Source of the DNA: Corinectria fuckeliana
Lineage: Eukaryota > Ascomycota > Sordariomycetes > Hypocreales > Nectriaceae
DNA length: 64,000 nucleotides
Assembly (NCBI GenBank): GCA_019137255.1
Contig: WPDH01000080.1
Span: forward strand, 434,001 to 498,000
Direction: 5' to 3'
In this document: positions 1 to 11,585 of the stretch, piece after piece
How positions within the stretch are numbered: the first letter of the stretch is position 1
How the letters are laid out: each line of letters starts with the position of its first letter
Program-made: the position numbers and the translations under genes
The notes under the pieces: model-generated
Seen by the model: the letters and a program-made list of their open reading frames with translations, nothing else
Told to the model about the DNA's origin: nothing
The model's database searches: none

Positions 1-1560
1 TAATGCACGTCTGAATCTGCATCTGTGTCTGGATCTTCATCTGTGTCCAATTCGGAATCTTGAGTATTGCCGCCGTCGCCTGTTGGATCAAATGTCTGAT
101 CACTGGAATCTTCACCGTAGTTGAAGTCCTCCTCCAGATAGATGGAACTTAACAAAGGCCTTCTCAGGTCATTGTCAGTGATAGGTAGGGTTCGCTCAGC
201 ATCCGCCATAGCTCTAGAAGCTTCTGTGCAGGTTGATGGGGACCGTCTCTTCTCTAAGCCTGGCAAGTTGAGTAATGCCTTTGGGCGACCGATGATCATA
301 GCTGCAAGGAGCATCACAAATACGCGATTCCGGTCATTTTGTGAATGATCCACCCCGGACTTGTTAGTATCAATCAGTAAGCTCACCAAACAACTTGAGA
401 TAGTGGTCCAGGTTAACGAAAGGTCCGCCCCCTGGCAGCATCATTGTCTGACCGGCCAAATCCTTCCAGGTGTTGAACATTGGAGTTCCAGTTAGGAGGA
501 AACGTGTGAGTAGCGCAGTGATCGGACGGCAGCATTCAGCTGCGAGCCTTCGCTCTTGGCGTCGTGGAACTCGTCAATGATCAAACAAGCAATATGCTTG
601 TTCAGTTCTGCGTACGGAGATGAGTGTAGAAGGGCGTGAATACGCCTAGATGCTGGCTTAGAGAGCTTGTTTTCTCTATCAGGCCCAAAGGTATGAACGG
701 TACTGCAATACGCTTCACATTGCATCTAGTCCTCATACCGCTGGCGAAGGAAGCCTGCACTACATACGACCATATCGTATTTCAGGAGCTCTCTCACAGG
801 ATACTCGGCTTTGTCGAGGATGATGCATTTCGGTTGCTTATCCTGTTCCATTAAATTAGTCAAGAGTAGAGGCTCTGGTAAATACAACACTCACTGGCTT
901 GTAATGCTTGGTAATTTCATCACACCACTGCACCATACAGCCAGGTTGAACCCACAGAAGGGTGACATCTCTTGTCGTAGCTCTACTGCCGCGGTCGAGG
1001 CAGTTAACGACTTGCCAAGTCCAACGGCATCGCATAGGAATCCGCCTTTCAAGTCGGATCGGGCTAGCATCTTCAGCCTCTCCTTTCCTGTCAATTGCCA
1101 GGATTGGAGTCGAGTTCGAAGCCCCAGGGCTGGCGTCGGCAGAATGTCCGTCCTGGTAAAATCCATCTGTCCCTCTGGTTAGAGTGCATGACCCATGAAA
1201 TAATGGGTAGGTACGCAATAACACATCGGTTTCTAAGTTAACAGCTGAGCTTGTGGCCGCAGCTGGCAGCTTCCAACTTTGTGCTGCTGCAATAGGTGAC
1301 TGACCCAGCTGTTGGTATAGCTGATCCAGCTTTCCACTAGGGAAATAGATAGGAATTCTTGGAATAATAGCAGCGGCTGCTAGGGCAAAGTCATTATCAT
1401 AGAGGCCCGGCTTGGAAGGTCTATCGGCTCAAAGTTGTAACCGCGATCTGGGACCGGATTTTCAATTGGCTGGCAGGTATCGTCAGCCGGCAGCTCGCGG
1501 CGGCTGCCGTAGTCAATACAAATAAAGCCATTGTCATTGTATGCGTTGACTGCTTGGCTA
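1..1560 (-). pseudogene. Decayed SNF2-family ATPase/helicase gene, running off the left edge
   Basis: The minus strand keeps SNF2 motifs in order but in different frames. These are a Walker A-like GGFLCDAVGLGKS (about 1040-1070), VQPGCMVQWCDEITKHYKP (about 895-960), a Walker B/box II LIIDEFHD (about 560-590) and LLTGTPMFNTWKDLAG (about 440-500). Downstream comes NRVFVMLLAAMIIGRPKALL and an acidic Asp-rich stretch reaching base 1. A good 52-nt intron lies at 843-894 and a possible 40-nt intron at 1175-1214. The frame must change near 1408, 965, 505 and 375, and an in-frame TAG lies at 726-728. Upstream coding-like reading reaches about 1560. An open frame at 1611-1949 (-) may be an N-terminal remnant. 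Most other genes here read cleanly, so decay is likelier than sequencing error. Box I reads DAVGLGKS rather than the usual DEMGLGKT. Confidence 0.72.
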
Positions 1561-3423
1561 GGGGGGAGTTAGGAATCCATAAGGATACAGAGAATGAGTT
1601 GTATGAGGAATTAGGTGGGGTTGATTCTGGCCGCACTCTTCATCACTCTACGTACCTCGGCCAAAGCTAAGGGGGTGTGGGGCGCCAAGCCAAAGTGTTG
1701 CCTTAGGACTGTCAAAGGGATAGGCCGCGAGGCGGGGAGCTCCATGAGTGTCCCTCTGCCAAAAGAGAAAGAGGGAGTCCAGGCGCGACCTCGTGGGGGG
1801 AGGACAGCCCGGACCCCGTCGTTCACCTCCGTCCTCAAGTCATCCATCAGCCGGCGGGCATCGGATGGGATTGGACTGGGCCGGAGAAGGGCTTTGCTGA
1901 GGTGACAAGGCAGGCCACGTCGGCGCGATAAGTAAGTGACTTGTAACAATGCTATTCGTCGGCATCCCGCACAATGGGCTTGGAGAAGCGGGTAGCAGCC
2001 AATCTTTCGCTTACCGTCCAGAGTCTGAGTTGGGCAGACCGAAGTGCGTAGGCCTATCTAAGCTGCACCTAAAGGTAACTTGAGCTACGGAGACCTACGC
2101 ACTGCAAGACCCGGTTCAGTTCGTCTCGTCTCGGTTTGTCTCACCTCGCCCTCGTTCCTTATCCTCAATCTTGGCCTGGCCTGGCTCCCGCCGCATGGCG
2201 TCAGGCGACACCCATGTTTTCCCCGCGTTCGGGAGGGGGGCAAACCAGGCCAGCACAGCACAGCGCGCACAGCAGTCGCCCGTGGGTGCCGCGAGCGTGG
2301 TCGTGGTGCCGTGTGCGTCGATGGGTTTGCGCGGGAGCGGCGGCCAAGGGTCCATCAGGGCGGACGGAGTACGTACCACCCCTGATGGATCAATTGATGA
2401 ATTGATTGATTGATTGATTGGGGCCCCTGGACTGCTTTGCTGCTGTCAGTCTGAGGAGGGCAAGAGGGTTTTTCTAGTTCCCTTTGATGGGCTGGATTGG
2501 GCGATGCGAGATGACACGCCCCCCGCGCGTCGCCTTGATCGGGCGGAGTGAACCGAACTGAGGGAAGACGCGGGTTGGAGGACACCGAGTTTCTAGGCGT
2601 CGCGTACCGTAGATTATGTACTCCATAACATAAGGTACTACCGAAACTGTACTGCCCCGTGCAGGTAAGTGTAATCAAAGTCAGGTGTCGAAAAGTTTGG
2701 ACAAGTCGGGAAAAGTCACGACGTGTTCAAAGGGGGCAGCGCCGCCAAGCCGGAGATAGAAAGGTACTTCTCCCACTGGCCAAGGCGCGCACGCGGCAGA
2801 GGTAGCAATATATCTCGCAGAAACCCTCCCGCACGCGCTGCACCCTGCGCTAGCCACCGAGCCCGCCCAACAGGGCCGCCCGCTAAAATCCTCGACGCTA
2901 TCCCAGCACCTAATTTGCGCGACTCGGCCATCCCCATCCCCATCGAGCCGCCCGTCGCCGTCTCAGCTCTTCCGCCCTCGAGCCTTCGCGATCCTTTTTT
3001 CTGCCCTCAAACTCGGTCCGTATTTCTTCTCCTCCCTCCCCGTCCTCCTCTATTCGTGACCTGGCCTGGAGCATCATCCCGGATCGGTTTTTCTTCTTCC
3101 TTTTCTTCCAATCATCCTGGACGAATTGAAACCCTGCGTGGACGCGGTACGTGATTTGTGATTTGCGAGTTCTTCCAGCGCTGCCCACCTACCCATCGTT
3201 TCTGCGCCCCCAATTCCCTCGCAGACGGCCGACCACCGCTCCCGACGAACAAACCACTAACGCGCCGCCCTTCGCCTCCGCAGACTCTTCGTGAACCTCA
3301 TTGTTGCTTGCGCGCCCGTACACGTCGCCGCTTCCGCATCGTCCGCGATTTCCACGTCGATTTTCTACTCCAGAAAACACAGAGCCCGCCGCGCCGCGCG
3401 CCCGGCCATCACAATTGGACAAG
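1561..3423. other. Intergenic stretch and leader of the Bqt4-like gene
   Basis: I see no supportable gene here. Open frames on both strands (for example 1611-1949 minus and 2723-3154 plus) have no recognisable domain. The last 400 bases are rich in C and T on the plus strand, as is usual for a fungal promoter and 5' leader. A short (ATTG)n run lies near 2400. Confidence 0.5.
2401..2420. repeat. (ATTG)5 microsatellite
   Basis: Five perfect tandem ATTG units, preceded by a degenerate copy from about 2392. It lies in non-coding DNA. Confidence 0.9.
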
Positions 3424-4857
3424 ATGGCCCCCAAGATTGAGCGCAGCTTGCCTGCCAAGCACAACCCCCTCATGATCGGGGACATTCCAGATTGTACATA
3501 ATCCCACCTGTCACGATGACGCGCTTTCGAAGGCTCACCCCAGTTTTTTTCTTCTAGACACCGACCTGGTATCGCGCCGGCGTCTCGGACAGACCAAGTT
3601 GACGCCCAAGATGATTGGCGCGACCGAGGCTGAACGGACAGCGCTCGGCGTCTTCGACTACGCCCACCTGCGCGCGCCTCTCCCCAAGGGCATCGTGTCC
3701 GGCATCTTCAAGTCCAGCCCTAACAGCTACTTCCTGATGCGCCGCAGCTTCGACGGCTACGTCTCCGCCACCGGCATGTTCAAGGCCACCTTTCCCTACG
3801 CCGAGGCCGCCGACGAGGAGATGGAGCGCAAGTACATCAAGTCCCTCCCGACTACGAGTCCCGATGAGACGGCTGGCAACATCTGGATCCCCCCGCAGCA
3901 GGCCCTCGCCCTCGCCGAGGAGTACCAAATCGCGCCCTGGATCTGCGCCCTCCTCGATGCGACCAATATCCCCGTCACCAACGCGCCCGAGTCGCCTCCC
4001 AAGAACATCACCGCGCCTCCCAGGTTTGATCCCGCCAAGTCGCAGCCTCAGCTGGCTCCTCCCACGCCCTCAGCTATCCCCCGACGCTCTCGCCGATCTG
4101 TCAGCCCTACCAAGAGCACGACGAAGCGATCGACGGCGTCACCGCGCAAGCGAAGCAGCCGGGCCAAGGTCGAGGCGGTTGAGATGATTTCCGAGCAGAC
4201 GGAGCTCGTCAACGGCGCGGCTCAGGAGGCTAAGCTGGGGGATTTGGTCATGAAGTCGACCGAGTTCGACCCTGCCATTGTCCTGGAGCCCAGGGAAGAG
4301 GACCCCAAGGTCAAGGTGCACATCGAGGAAGACGTCACCGAGGATTCGGACGGCGTGGAGACCAAGCACACCGTTACCGAGATCGAGGTCCCTCTCCCCA
4401 CCGCGGGCGAGCCTCCTACCGCCGAGGAGATTGCTCAGATGATGGAGGCTGCCAAGGAGATGGTTCAGAAGCACAAGGACGACGAGAAGAAGGCAGACGA
4501 GACAGACAAGGCCGAGGGTGACGACGAGGAGGAGTCCAAGCCCGAATCCGCCCCCACCTCGGCAAAGAAGAGCAAGCGAAAGGCCGCCGACATCTCCGTT
4601 GGCGACAAGGAGGGCGAGAAGAAGTCGGAGGACCAGCCCAAGCAGGACGAACAGCCCAGAGCGAAGAAAGTCAAGACTAAGACGGAAGCCGAGCTACGGA
4701 AAGAAAAGGTCAAGAACCGAGCACTGCTCGGATTGGGAGCCACTGTCGCAGTTGGGTAAGTTGATTCGCTTCCATCTCACTCTCACTCGTCGTGGACATG
4801 TTGCAGCTAACACTCGCCAACAGCGCCATTGTCCCCTGGCTCATGAACTTCATCTAA
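3424..4857 (+). CDS. Bqt4-like KilA-N/APSES-domain protein with C-terminal membrane anchor
   Basis: Three exons: 3424-3493, 3558-4755 and 4824-4857, giving 433 residues. The N-terminal third is a KilA-N/APSES-like fold (IVSGIFKSSPNSYFLMRRS, then SFDGYVSATGMFKATFPYAE). The middle is basic and Ser/Pro-rich. The C-terminal third is charged and ends in basic KVKNRALLGLG followed by a hydrophobic tail, ATVAVGAIVPWLMNFI. A fungal APSES-like domain with a C-terminal anchor matches Bqt4, an inner-nuclear-membrane protein that holds telomeres at the envelope. Such proteins are often auto-named APSES regulators. The tail anchor is completed by the 34-nt last exon, so retention of the 68-nt intron 2 would alter it. 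The start is the first ATG of the leader exon, and the splice joins keep the frame (GAT-T|AC). Confidence 0.8.
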
Positions 4858-5937
4858 AGAAAACAATGTCACTGCCGAGGAAGACGGGCTTATTTTTCAC
4901 ATATGGGATTACCCACGCGACACGGGCTCAGACGGGAAAGGCGGTTGGATCTGGCGCGGTCTTTGTTTTTTTGTTTTTCTTTCTTTGGTTTTTGTTATTA
5001 CCCCCGAGTCATTCGTGTTCCATTTGGAACAAATTCCCCATCCCTTGTCGGCGAGGTTGCTGGAGAGGCGCATCTCGCAACAAAGGGATCTGCACGTCCC
5101 CCATCATCCCCCCCTCCACCAGAACATGACCCTTTCTTTACTATTTTATTATCCTCTTTCGGCCCTTGCACATACCCCCTTTTCGTCCTAAACCCGCACA
5201 GCTCTAGATAGGCTGGCGAGTTCGGGCCTTCTTCCGACTGTTTTGTAAAGATTGAGAGACCATTTTGCTTTGGGGGAACACATCCGCAGTGAGGAGTGGA
5301 GGTGGAGAGGCGAACGGAGCATTGTAATGATCACCTACCTACTGGAGCTATAAAGCCTAGAAAATCAAGAATAATAAAAACTAAAACAAAGCAACGTCTT
5401 TTGTGATGAAACGTGAGCAATCATCCGTAGATGATAGATGGCATCACCGTGTTGACGAATAGCCGGGCAGAGTGCCGACGGCCCAGATTGCCCGAGCGAG
5501 CACTGACCCGGCCGCCCCATGCCCGGATCGAACACTGGATCTGCCCCTAGAACACGGGACTTTTTAGCGACCCATGCCCTAAATCTCTAGCGCCCTGACC
5601 CCTAAAGCCCGCCATCCAATACCATCCATGGAGCCCTTCCCCCCCACCCCCGCGCTGCCAGTGGACGGGATCTCCCCGCACCATGGACGCCAGTTCCCCC
5701 GGGGAGCGTCATTCTCCAACTCAGGACTCGGGCTACGAGCGGCAATGGCCGGCTCTTTCGGGTAACCATCCCCCCCCGCCAGCAACTGGTCTTTTTAAGG
5801 TCTTCCTCCCGAGTGAGGGGAGAAGGCGGATGGAGCTTTAACACGAACGTTTTTGGTAATGATCGTAACGGAGACTGTAGTTTGTTGACGCTTGATACGG
5901 AATTACCTCGTCGACCTGCTCCCCTCGTTGCCAAACC
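4858..5937. other. 3' region of the Bqt4-like gene and promoter of the HIBADH gene
   Basis: Non-coding. T-rich and A-rich stretches just after the Bqt4-like stop fit a 3' UTR, which ends by about 5390 (AATAATAAAAACTAAAAC). I looked for a tRNA around 5520-5580 because of a TTCGAT-like box, but no cloverleaf forms. Confidence 0.5.
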
Positions 5938-7094
5938 ATGAGACCTCCCGCGCGCCTCGGGGGCTTGCTGCTCCGTCGCGGCTTCGCTAGCACGGCGAGG
6001 CGGCTGGATAACTACGCGTTTGTCGGCCTGGGGCAAATGGTACGTTCTGCCTGCTCCGAGCTTGGAAGATCGGTTGGAAATTGTTGACGCGGCCGTTCAA
6101 AACAGGGTTACCAGATGGCCAGGAACTTGCAGTCCAAGCTGAACCCGGCGGACAAGGTCGCCATCTTCGACATCAACTCGGAGGCTGCCAAGGGCCTGGA
6201 GACGGAGATGAGGGCGGCTGCGGGCGGCGCGGCGGTTCGGGTGGCTGCGAGTGCTTTTGATGCTTCCAAGGATGCTGTAAGTCGACGCTTGAAGATTGGT
6301 TGGTCTGGTTGTCTAAGCCGAAGAGCCATCTTGAATCCATTCCCTGAGGTCGAGTCACTGACATCGCCCAGGACACCGTCATCACCGTCCTCCCCGAGCC
6401 TCAGCACGTCCAGGGCGTCTACGAATCCATTCTCGCCGCCGCCCTCCCCAAAAAGGACCGCATCTTCATCGACTGCTCGACCATCGACCCGTCGACGTCG
6501 CGCCAGGTCGCCTCGTCCGTGTCGGCGGCGGGCCAGGGCGCCTTCGTCGACGCCCCGATGTCGGGCGGCGTCGTCGGCGCCACGGCCGGCACGCTGACCT
6601 TCATGCTCGGGGCGGCGGCGGCGCTGGTCCCGCGCCTCGAGCCGGTGCTGCTGCGCATGGGCGCCAAGGTGCTGCACTGCGGCGGGCAGGGCGCCGGGCT
6701 GTCGGCGAAGCTGGCCAACAACTACCTGCTGGCGCTCAACAACATCGCGACGGCCGAGGCGATGAACCTGGGCACGCGGTGGGGGCTGGACCCCAAGACG
6801 CTGGCCGGCGTCATCAACGTGAGCACGGGGCGGTGCTGGCCCAGCGAGGTGAACAACCCCGTGGCCGGCGTGGTGGCGACGGCGCCGGCGAACCGGGACT
6901 TCGCCGGCGGCTTCGGCATCGCGCTGATGAAGAAGGACCTGCGGCTGGCCATGGTGGCCGCCGAGGAGGCCGGCGCGCGCATGGAGCTGGCCGGGCCAGC
7001 GTTTGCCGTGTACGACAAGGCGGAGAAGGAGGAGCGGTGCAAGGGGCGGGACTTTTCGGTCGTGTATCGATATCTCGGGGGGGAGGAGGCGTAG
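5938..7094 (+). CDS. 3-hydroxyisobutyrate dehydrogenase, mitochondrial
   Basis: Exons 5938-6039, 6106-6276 and 6372-7094 give 331 residues, all introns phase 0. The enzyme oxidises 3-hydroxyisobutyrate to methylmalonate semialdehyde with NAD in valine breakdown. The N terminus is Arg-rich without acidic residues (MRPPARLGGLLLRRGFAS), as in a mitochondrial presequence. It is followed by the Rossmann motif FVGLGQMGYQMARNL, split by intron 1 between Met and Gly. The substrate motif DAPMSGGVVGATAGTL and the catalytic-lysine segment GAGLSAKLANNYLLAL are intact. Length is normal for the family. The gene is convergent with the small minus-strand gene ending at 7341. Confidence 0.93.
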
Positions 7095-7340
7095 AGACGG
7101 ATGGATGGATGGCGTAGCTTGTAGACATGGCAATGCAAAAAGAAGAGTCTGTTATTAAGTACATTGAAGAGCCGTCCGTCACTTGTACTTGTACCGAGGT
7201 TCGTCGTCTCGCTGTCTCCCACGGAGCAAGGCGCTTCCAGCAACGCTTCCAGTGCTTAAACACTATAAACAGTGGGCAAAGCCAACACCGCGGACACGTC
7301 TTTCTCACTCGTCCATGGAGCCTAGCTATTATGTGCAGAC

Positions 7341-7878
7341 TCAGTTCTTTGGCGTCTGCTCAACCACTGAGCGAGCTGCATCGTCCATAACCCCTTCCTC
7401 TATCAGTCTCTCGACCAGATCCCGAAGCCAGGTTTGGCAATTCTTGATCTGGACCCTCTGTCGCGGGGCCTGTTATTCGAAAACCCCTTGTTAGAACTGG
7501 GCTGCTGGACATGCGCGGTAGTGTGAGAGGGAGGGCACTAACACGACTGAACGAGGAGACGAGACTCGGCCCAGGGGCGGGCACTCCCAGCGCGACCTCT
7601 TCGATCTTGTCGCAGGGCTGGCGATCGGCCGAGCTCGGCCCGGCTCTGGCGCATCCGGCGTCGTTGAGGAAGCGGTCCTCGACTTGAGCGAGGGGGACGA
7701 GCTGGTGTTGCCGAGCCGTCTGTGCGATGTTGTAGTTGCGGTCGAACTCAACCTCGAACCCGGTGACGGCGTGGACTCGTTTTCCGATGACAGGGTCGCT
7801 CTGGCTCGGAATCCAGAGTGACCAATGGGCAGGGAACAGCCGAGAGCTGTATACGATTATGTACACGGGTCGAGTCAT
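7341..7878 (-). CDS. Small conserved fungal protein of unknown function
   Basis: Exon 1 is 7543-7878 and exon 2 is 7341-7469, with a 73-nt intron carrying a TTCTAAC branch site; the product is 154 residues. The start chosen is the ATG at 7876-7878 (MTRPVYIIVYSSRLFPAHW). An in-frame upstream extension looks non-coding. The protein opens with a hydrophobic strand and an AHWSLWIPS segment, then GKRVHAVTGFEVEFDRNYN. Exon 2 adds VQIKNCQTWLRDLVERLIEE. I associate this layout (strand, AHW, GF..EF.RNY, NCQTW) with small Pezizomycotina proteins that have no assigned activity. The clean splice and frame support a real gene. Confidence 0.72.
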
Positions 7879-8114
7879 GGCTGGACGGTGACTACAGGTC
7901 TTAGGGGCACAGAATCGATTCGGTGCTGGTACGTCCAAGGATATTTAATTGGGTAGGCAATGACAGCGGATGAGGATATGAGGGCGGTTATGGGGCTGTC
8001 AATGTGTAGGACTGGACGTGAAAATGAACACGGTGGTGACGGTATTAAGACATCGCGAGTTGAGCGAGATGCTTGTGTTGTTCCGCAACGGCCTGCCTAA
8101 AGACCAGGCACCGA

Positions 8115-8130
8115 CAACAACAACAACAAC
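8115..8130. repeat. (CAA)n run upstream of the phosphotransferase gene
   Basis: A short CAA trinucleotide run in the presumed leader of the next gene. It would code for Thr/Gln if translation began further upstream. Confidence 0.7.
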
Positions 8131-8215
8131 ACCACAACCAACAGACGGCCGCTCTACCCCGCCCCGGTTTCACCCTCTCCATCCTCACAAGGCCTTCGAC
8201 CCAGCGCGCCCAAGG

Positions 8216-9189
8216 ATGGAGACGGACCCATCACCCCGCGAAGAGGCGACGGCAGTCTTCCGCGAATCCGGCTTCTTCAAGCAACACCCCGAGCAGACCC
8301 GCCTCCCGCCCGCAGCCGAGATCCACCGCATCGCGCTCGGGGCCGGGACCGTCCGCGCCCGGGACTTCCACCAGCCGCCGCCCGTGGCGATCCCGCCGCT
8401 CGGCCTGCTGGTCAAGTACGGCGCGCACGTCTCCGTCGCCGAGGCCCGGTGCCTGGTCATGGTGCGCGAGCGCCTGGCGGGCAGGGTGCCCGTGCCCGAG
8501 GTGTACGGCTGGTGCCACCACGGAGGGCAGGCGTTCATCTACATGGAGCTCGTCCGCGGCGTCACGCTGGAGCAGGGCTGGGACGCGCTGGGCGAGGAGG
8601 ATCGGGCGTCGGTCTGCACGCAGCTGGGGGGGATGGTTCGCGCGTGGCGGGGCCTGGCGAGGCAGGATGCGCCGCATACCGTCGTCAGTGAGTCTCGCTA
8701 CGCCCTCCCCGCCAACCCTCGGTCGTGTTGGTTTCTAAACACCCGAGTACAGGCCACGTTGGCAGACACCCTCTGCTCGACGTCGTCTTCACCAGCAGCA
8801 ACTCGCCCACGGCCGGGCCCTTCCCGAGCGTGGCGGCGTTCCACGACTGGTTCACGTCCACGCTCGGCCCGCCGGCGACCTGGGGCAAGCTGGGGCCGCA
8901 TCCGTGGCGCTCCGCCCTGCCGGACGAGGTCCCCGTCGTCTTCACGCACGCCGACCTGCACCCGTCCAACGTCGTGATCTCTCCGGGGCCGGGCCCGCGG
9001 GTCGTCGCCGTCGTCGATTGGCAGCAGTCGGGCTGGTACCCTGCGTACTGGGAGTACTGCAAGGCGCGATGGACTTCGAAGACGATCAACCCCGAGTGGG
9101 ACGACAGGTACTTGCCGATGTTTGTGGACGAGTGGGAAGACGCGGTATTTGACACTTGGGACTATTTCATCCTGTGCCGCGGAGTGTGA
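8216..9189 (+). CDS. APH-family (aminoglycoside phosphotransferase-like) protein
   Basis: Exons 8216-8687 and 8753-9189 give 302 residues. The fold is the protein-kinase-like APH type. An N-lobe has a LLVKYGAHVSVAEARCLVMV strand/helix, followed by an IYMELVRGVTLEQGW hinge. The catalytic loop is FTHADLHPSNVVIS (HxDxxxxN) and the metal-binding Asp sits in VVDWQQSGWYPAYWE. Fungal members are numerous, and most have no known substrate; resistance to aminoglycosides should not be assumed. The start is the ATG at METDPSPREE. The reading frame stays open about 66 codons upstream through a Thr/Pro-rich, CAA-repeat stretch, which I take as leader, so the N terminus is uncertain. Confidence 0.82.
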
Positions 9190-9503
9190 GGAGTGAGAAA
9201 CCCATTAGAAGCCCCCTTTAAACCTACGTACATGCTTCGTACAGTATTATTCGTCCAACTCGTACAGTATTCGTCTAATTAACCACTCTCTTTCAACTTT
9301 CAACTCTTCTACAAACGCTGCTAGAAACTCTCCGAACCCCTGCTCCCACGCGGCTAGTTCGCCGGCTGTGGGTGGCGCCGAGACCCCAAAGGCTTCCTTG
9401 GCTCCTTGGCTCCCCCAAACGCCAGGGTTCGGCCGCCTCCCTTGTGCGCCACATCGCGGCTGACGTTTGTTCCGGCCAGTCGATCGCCGAGCTAGCGTGT
9501 CCT

Positions 9504-9553
9504 GGGGGGGGGGGGGGGGATANNGGGGGGGGGGGGGGGGGGGGGGGGGGGGG
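9504..9553. repeat. Poly-G tract with assembly gap (NN at 9523-9524)
   Basis: G-run on both sides of an NN gap, interrupted only by ATA next to the gap. The true length is unknown. Confidence 0.9.
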
Positions 9554-9943
9554 ATACATACATAAGCGAGGTGTGCTGTGGTGTGCGGAGTTCCATGAAG
9601 TCATCGAATGCCATCGGAGTCGGGCTTTTGAAGATGACGGAGTAATCGATTTGAAGGTTTCCAGAATTCATGGTCACTGAACGTTAAGAACAGATTACTG
9701 TTAGATACGTCATTGCCTGCAGCTGAGCGACCTAACCAAGACGCCAATAGTGCTGTTAGGAATCGAGCCTAGCCTCTGTTGCGCCTAGATGACGCCTGCA
9801 GGTCTGGATATGTACGGGCCTCAATCCCGCCGGATCGACGCACCCTTGGCCGGCCGGGCTGGATTCTATCCGAAAATGTCCCACCCGTGACAACAAAAGC
9901 CCCGAAGTCCGGTCTTCACGGGCGCTTGGGGCTGACGGCGCGC

Positions 9944-9970
9944 GGGGGGAGGGGGAGGGGGGGGGGGGNN

Positions 9971-10016
<46 letters not shown>
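9944..10016. repeat. Poly-G tract with assembly gap (NN at 9969-9970)
   Basis: The longest G-run in the window: 46 G after the gap, with a G-rich stretch broken by two A before it. The length is unresolved. Confidence 0.9.
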
Positions 10017-10019
<3 letters not shown>

Positions 10020-10195
10020 AGCAACTTCCGGATCTTTATTAGTTCTTATCAGTTGCCTTACAAGGAGAGCGTCCTGCAGTTTTCCTTGCTTGTGATCCTT
10101 CTACACCTTGTTGTTTTTGTGTTCATCCCTTTGAAAACCAAACCCCAGGTTTTTCCTTGTCCACACCCCGTCTTGTTCTTGGGTGTTGCAGCAAC

Positions 10196-11326
10196 ATGTC
10201 GCACTTGCACGGCGTCCGCGCCCCGGCCAGCTTCGACGAGTGCACCGACGTCTCGGCCGCCTGTCCCGTCGGGGCCACGGTCCTGGGCTATGTGCCCAAC
10301 TTGGGGTCCAGCATCTTCTTCGCCGTCGGGTTCGGCCTGTGCCTCGTCGGGTCCTTGAGCCTGGGCGTCTGGAAGCGCACCTGGACCTTTTGCGCCGCCG
10401 TCTCGGCCGGAGTGCTGCTCGAGTGCCTCGGTATGTTCCCCCAACAGCATCATACCCCAACAGCATGCATACTGTGCAGCATCGCGGACTCAAAAGACTT
10501 CCCCCGTCATGGAAAAAAGACTGATCCGAGTTCCGTCCAGGCTACATCGGCCGCGGCCTGATGCACGCCAACGTCTGGGACAAGAACGCCTTCCAGATCC
10601 AGATCTGCTGCATCATCATCGCGCCCACCTTCATCTGCGCCGCCATCTACCTGACGCTCAAGCACGTGTCGCTCGCGCTGGGCCCGGAGCTCTCGCGCCT
10701 GGCCCCGCGCTGGTACCCGCGCCTCTTCCTGCCGGCCGACCTGTCGTGCCTGATCGTGCAGGCCATCGGCGGCGGCGTCGCGGCCGCCGCCAAGCGCGAC
10801 GACCCGGGCGCCGCCGAGAACGGGAACCGCACCATCATCGCCGGCGTCGCGCTGCAGGTCGTCGTGCTGCTGACCTTCGGGACCATGGGCGCCGACTACT
10901 TTGTCCGCGTGCGGAGGCACCTGCGCCGCCCCGAGGCCGACCCGGCGGCGTTGCGCGTCTGGCGGGACCGCAAGTTCCGCCGCTTCATCTTTGCCGTGTC
11001 CGGGGCGTATCTCTGCATCCTCGTGCGCTGCGTCTACCGGTTCGTCCCTTTTCTCTCTCCTTTTTTTCTTCCCTGCTCTGTTTGCTAACCGTCTCTTTCA
11101 CAGCATCGCCGAGATGGCCGGCGGCTGGGGCAACCACATCATGCAAGACGAACCAAGCTTCCTCGTCCTCGACAGCAGCTTGGTCCTCGTCACCTCGGTC
11201 CTACTGACCGTCTTCCATCCCGGCCTCCTGTTCCCGCAGATGGCCGGGGCGGGAAGCAAGAAGGCTGTGCCGGAGACGGAAAAGCCCGAGTCCTCCAGCG
11301 AGGGAGTCAGGCTCGAGGACGCATGA
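10196..11326 (+). CDS. RTA1-like seven-transmembrane protein
   Basis: Exons 10196-10430, 10541-11039 and 11104-11326 give 318 residues. About seven hydrophobic segments are visible. They start with LGYVPNLGSSIFFAVGFGLC and include IQICCIIIAPTFICAAIYLT, ADLSCLIVQAIGGG and GVALQVVVLLTFGTMGADYF. The family signature IAPTFICAAIYLTLKH and the RxxYRxxE-like CVYRIAEMAGGWGN junction are present. RTA1/RSB1-type proteins are fungal membrane proteins linked to sphingoid-base or lipid export and to tolerance of 7-aminocholesterol; the substrate here is unknown. The C-terminal tail is charged and cytosolic-looking. The gene is convergent with AP-3 beta (stop at 11586). Confidence 0.9.
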
Positions 11327-11585
11327 AACGAAAACTACAGCCTTTTTTACAAGTACTTTACGATATCGAAATGTGGGATAAACAAGCTGGGATATTAAGG
11401 CACATACACTGCTTTCACGGTGCGACATGATTGACTAATGAGGTCGGTTTGACTTATGACTTACAGCCCCCGGATACCTTTAGCTTAATGAGTTTATATA
11501 CCTTCATCATGCCCTGACTACCTCCTCGTGATCCAGATACCCATATAGCGAGCCCCACCCAATGCAATTATGCCGTCTATCGCTG

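Larger units (their letters stand above)
9190..10195. other. Intergenic stretch with two gapped G-tracts
   Basis: No gene seen. It holds the two long poly-G runs described separately, and ends in a T-rich leader just before the RTA1-like start codon. Confidence 0.6.

Noticed and set aside
5500..5590. A possible tRNA on the minus strand (TTCGAT-like box)
   Set aside because: The arms do not pair and no D-arm or acceptor stem is found.
6108..7133. A 341-codon minus-strand frame opposite HIBADH
   Set aside because: Antisense shadow of a GC-rich exon with low-complexity Arg/His content.
8216..9189. Antibiotic resistance gene reading for the APH-like protein
   Set aside because: Fungal APH-fold proteins are a large family with mostly unknown substrates; nothing here indicates aminoglycoside activity.
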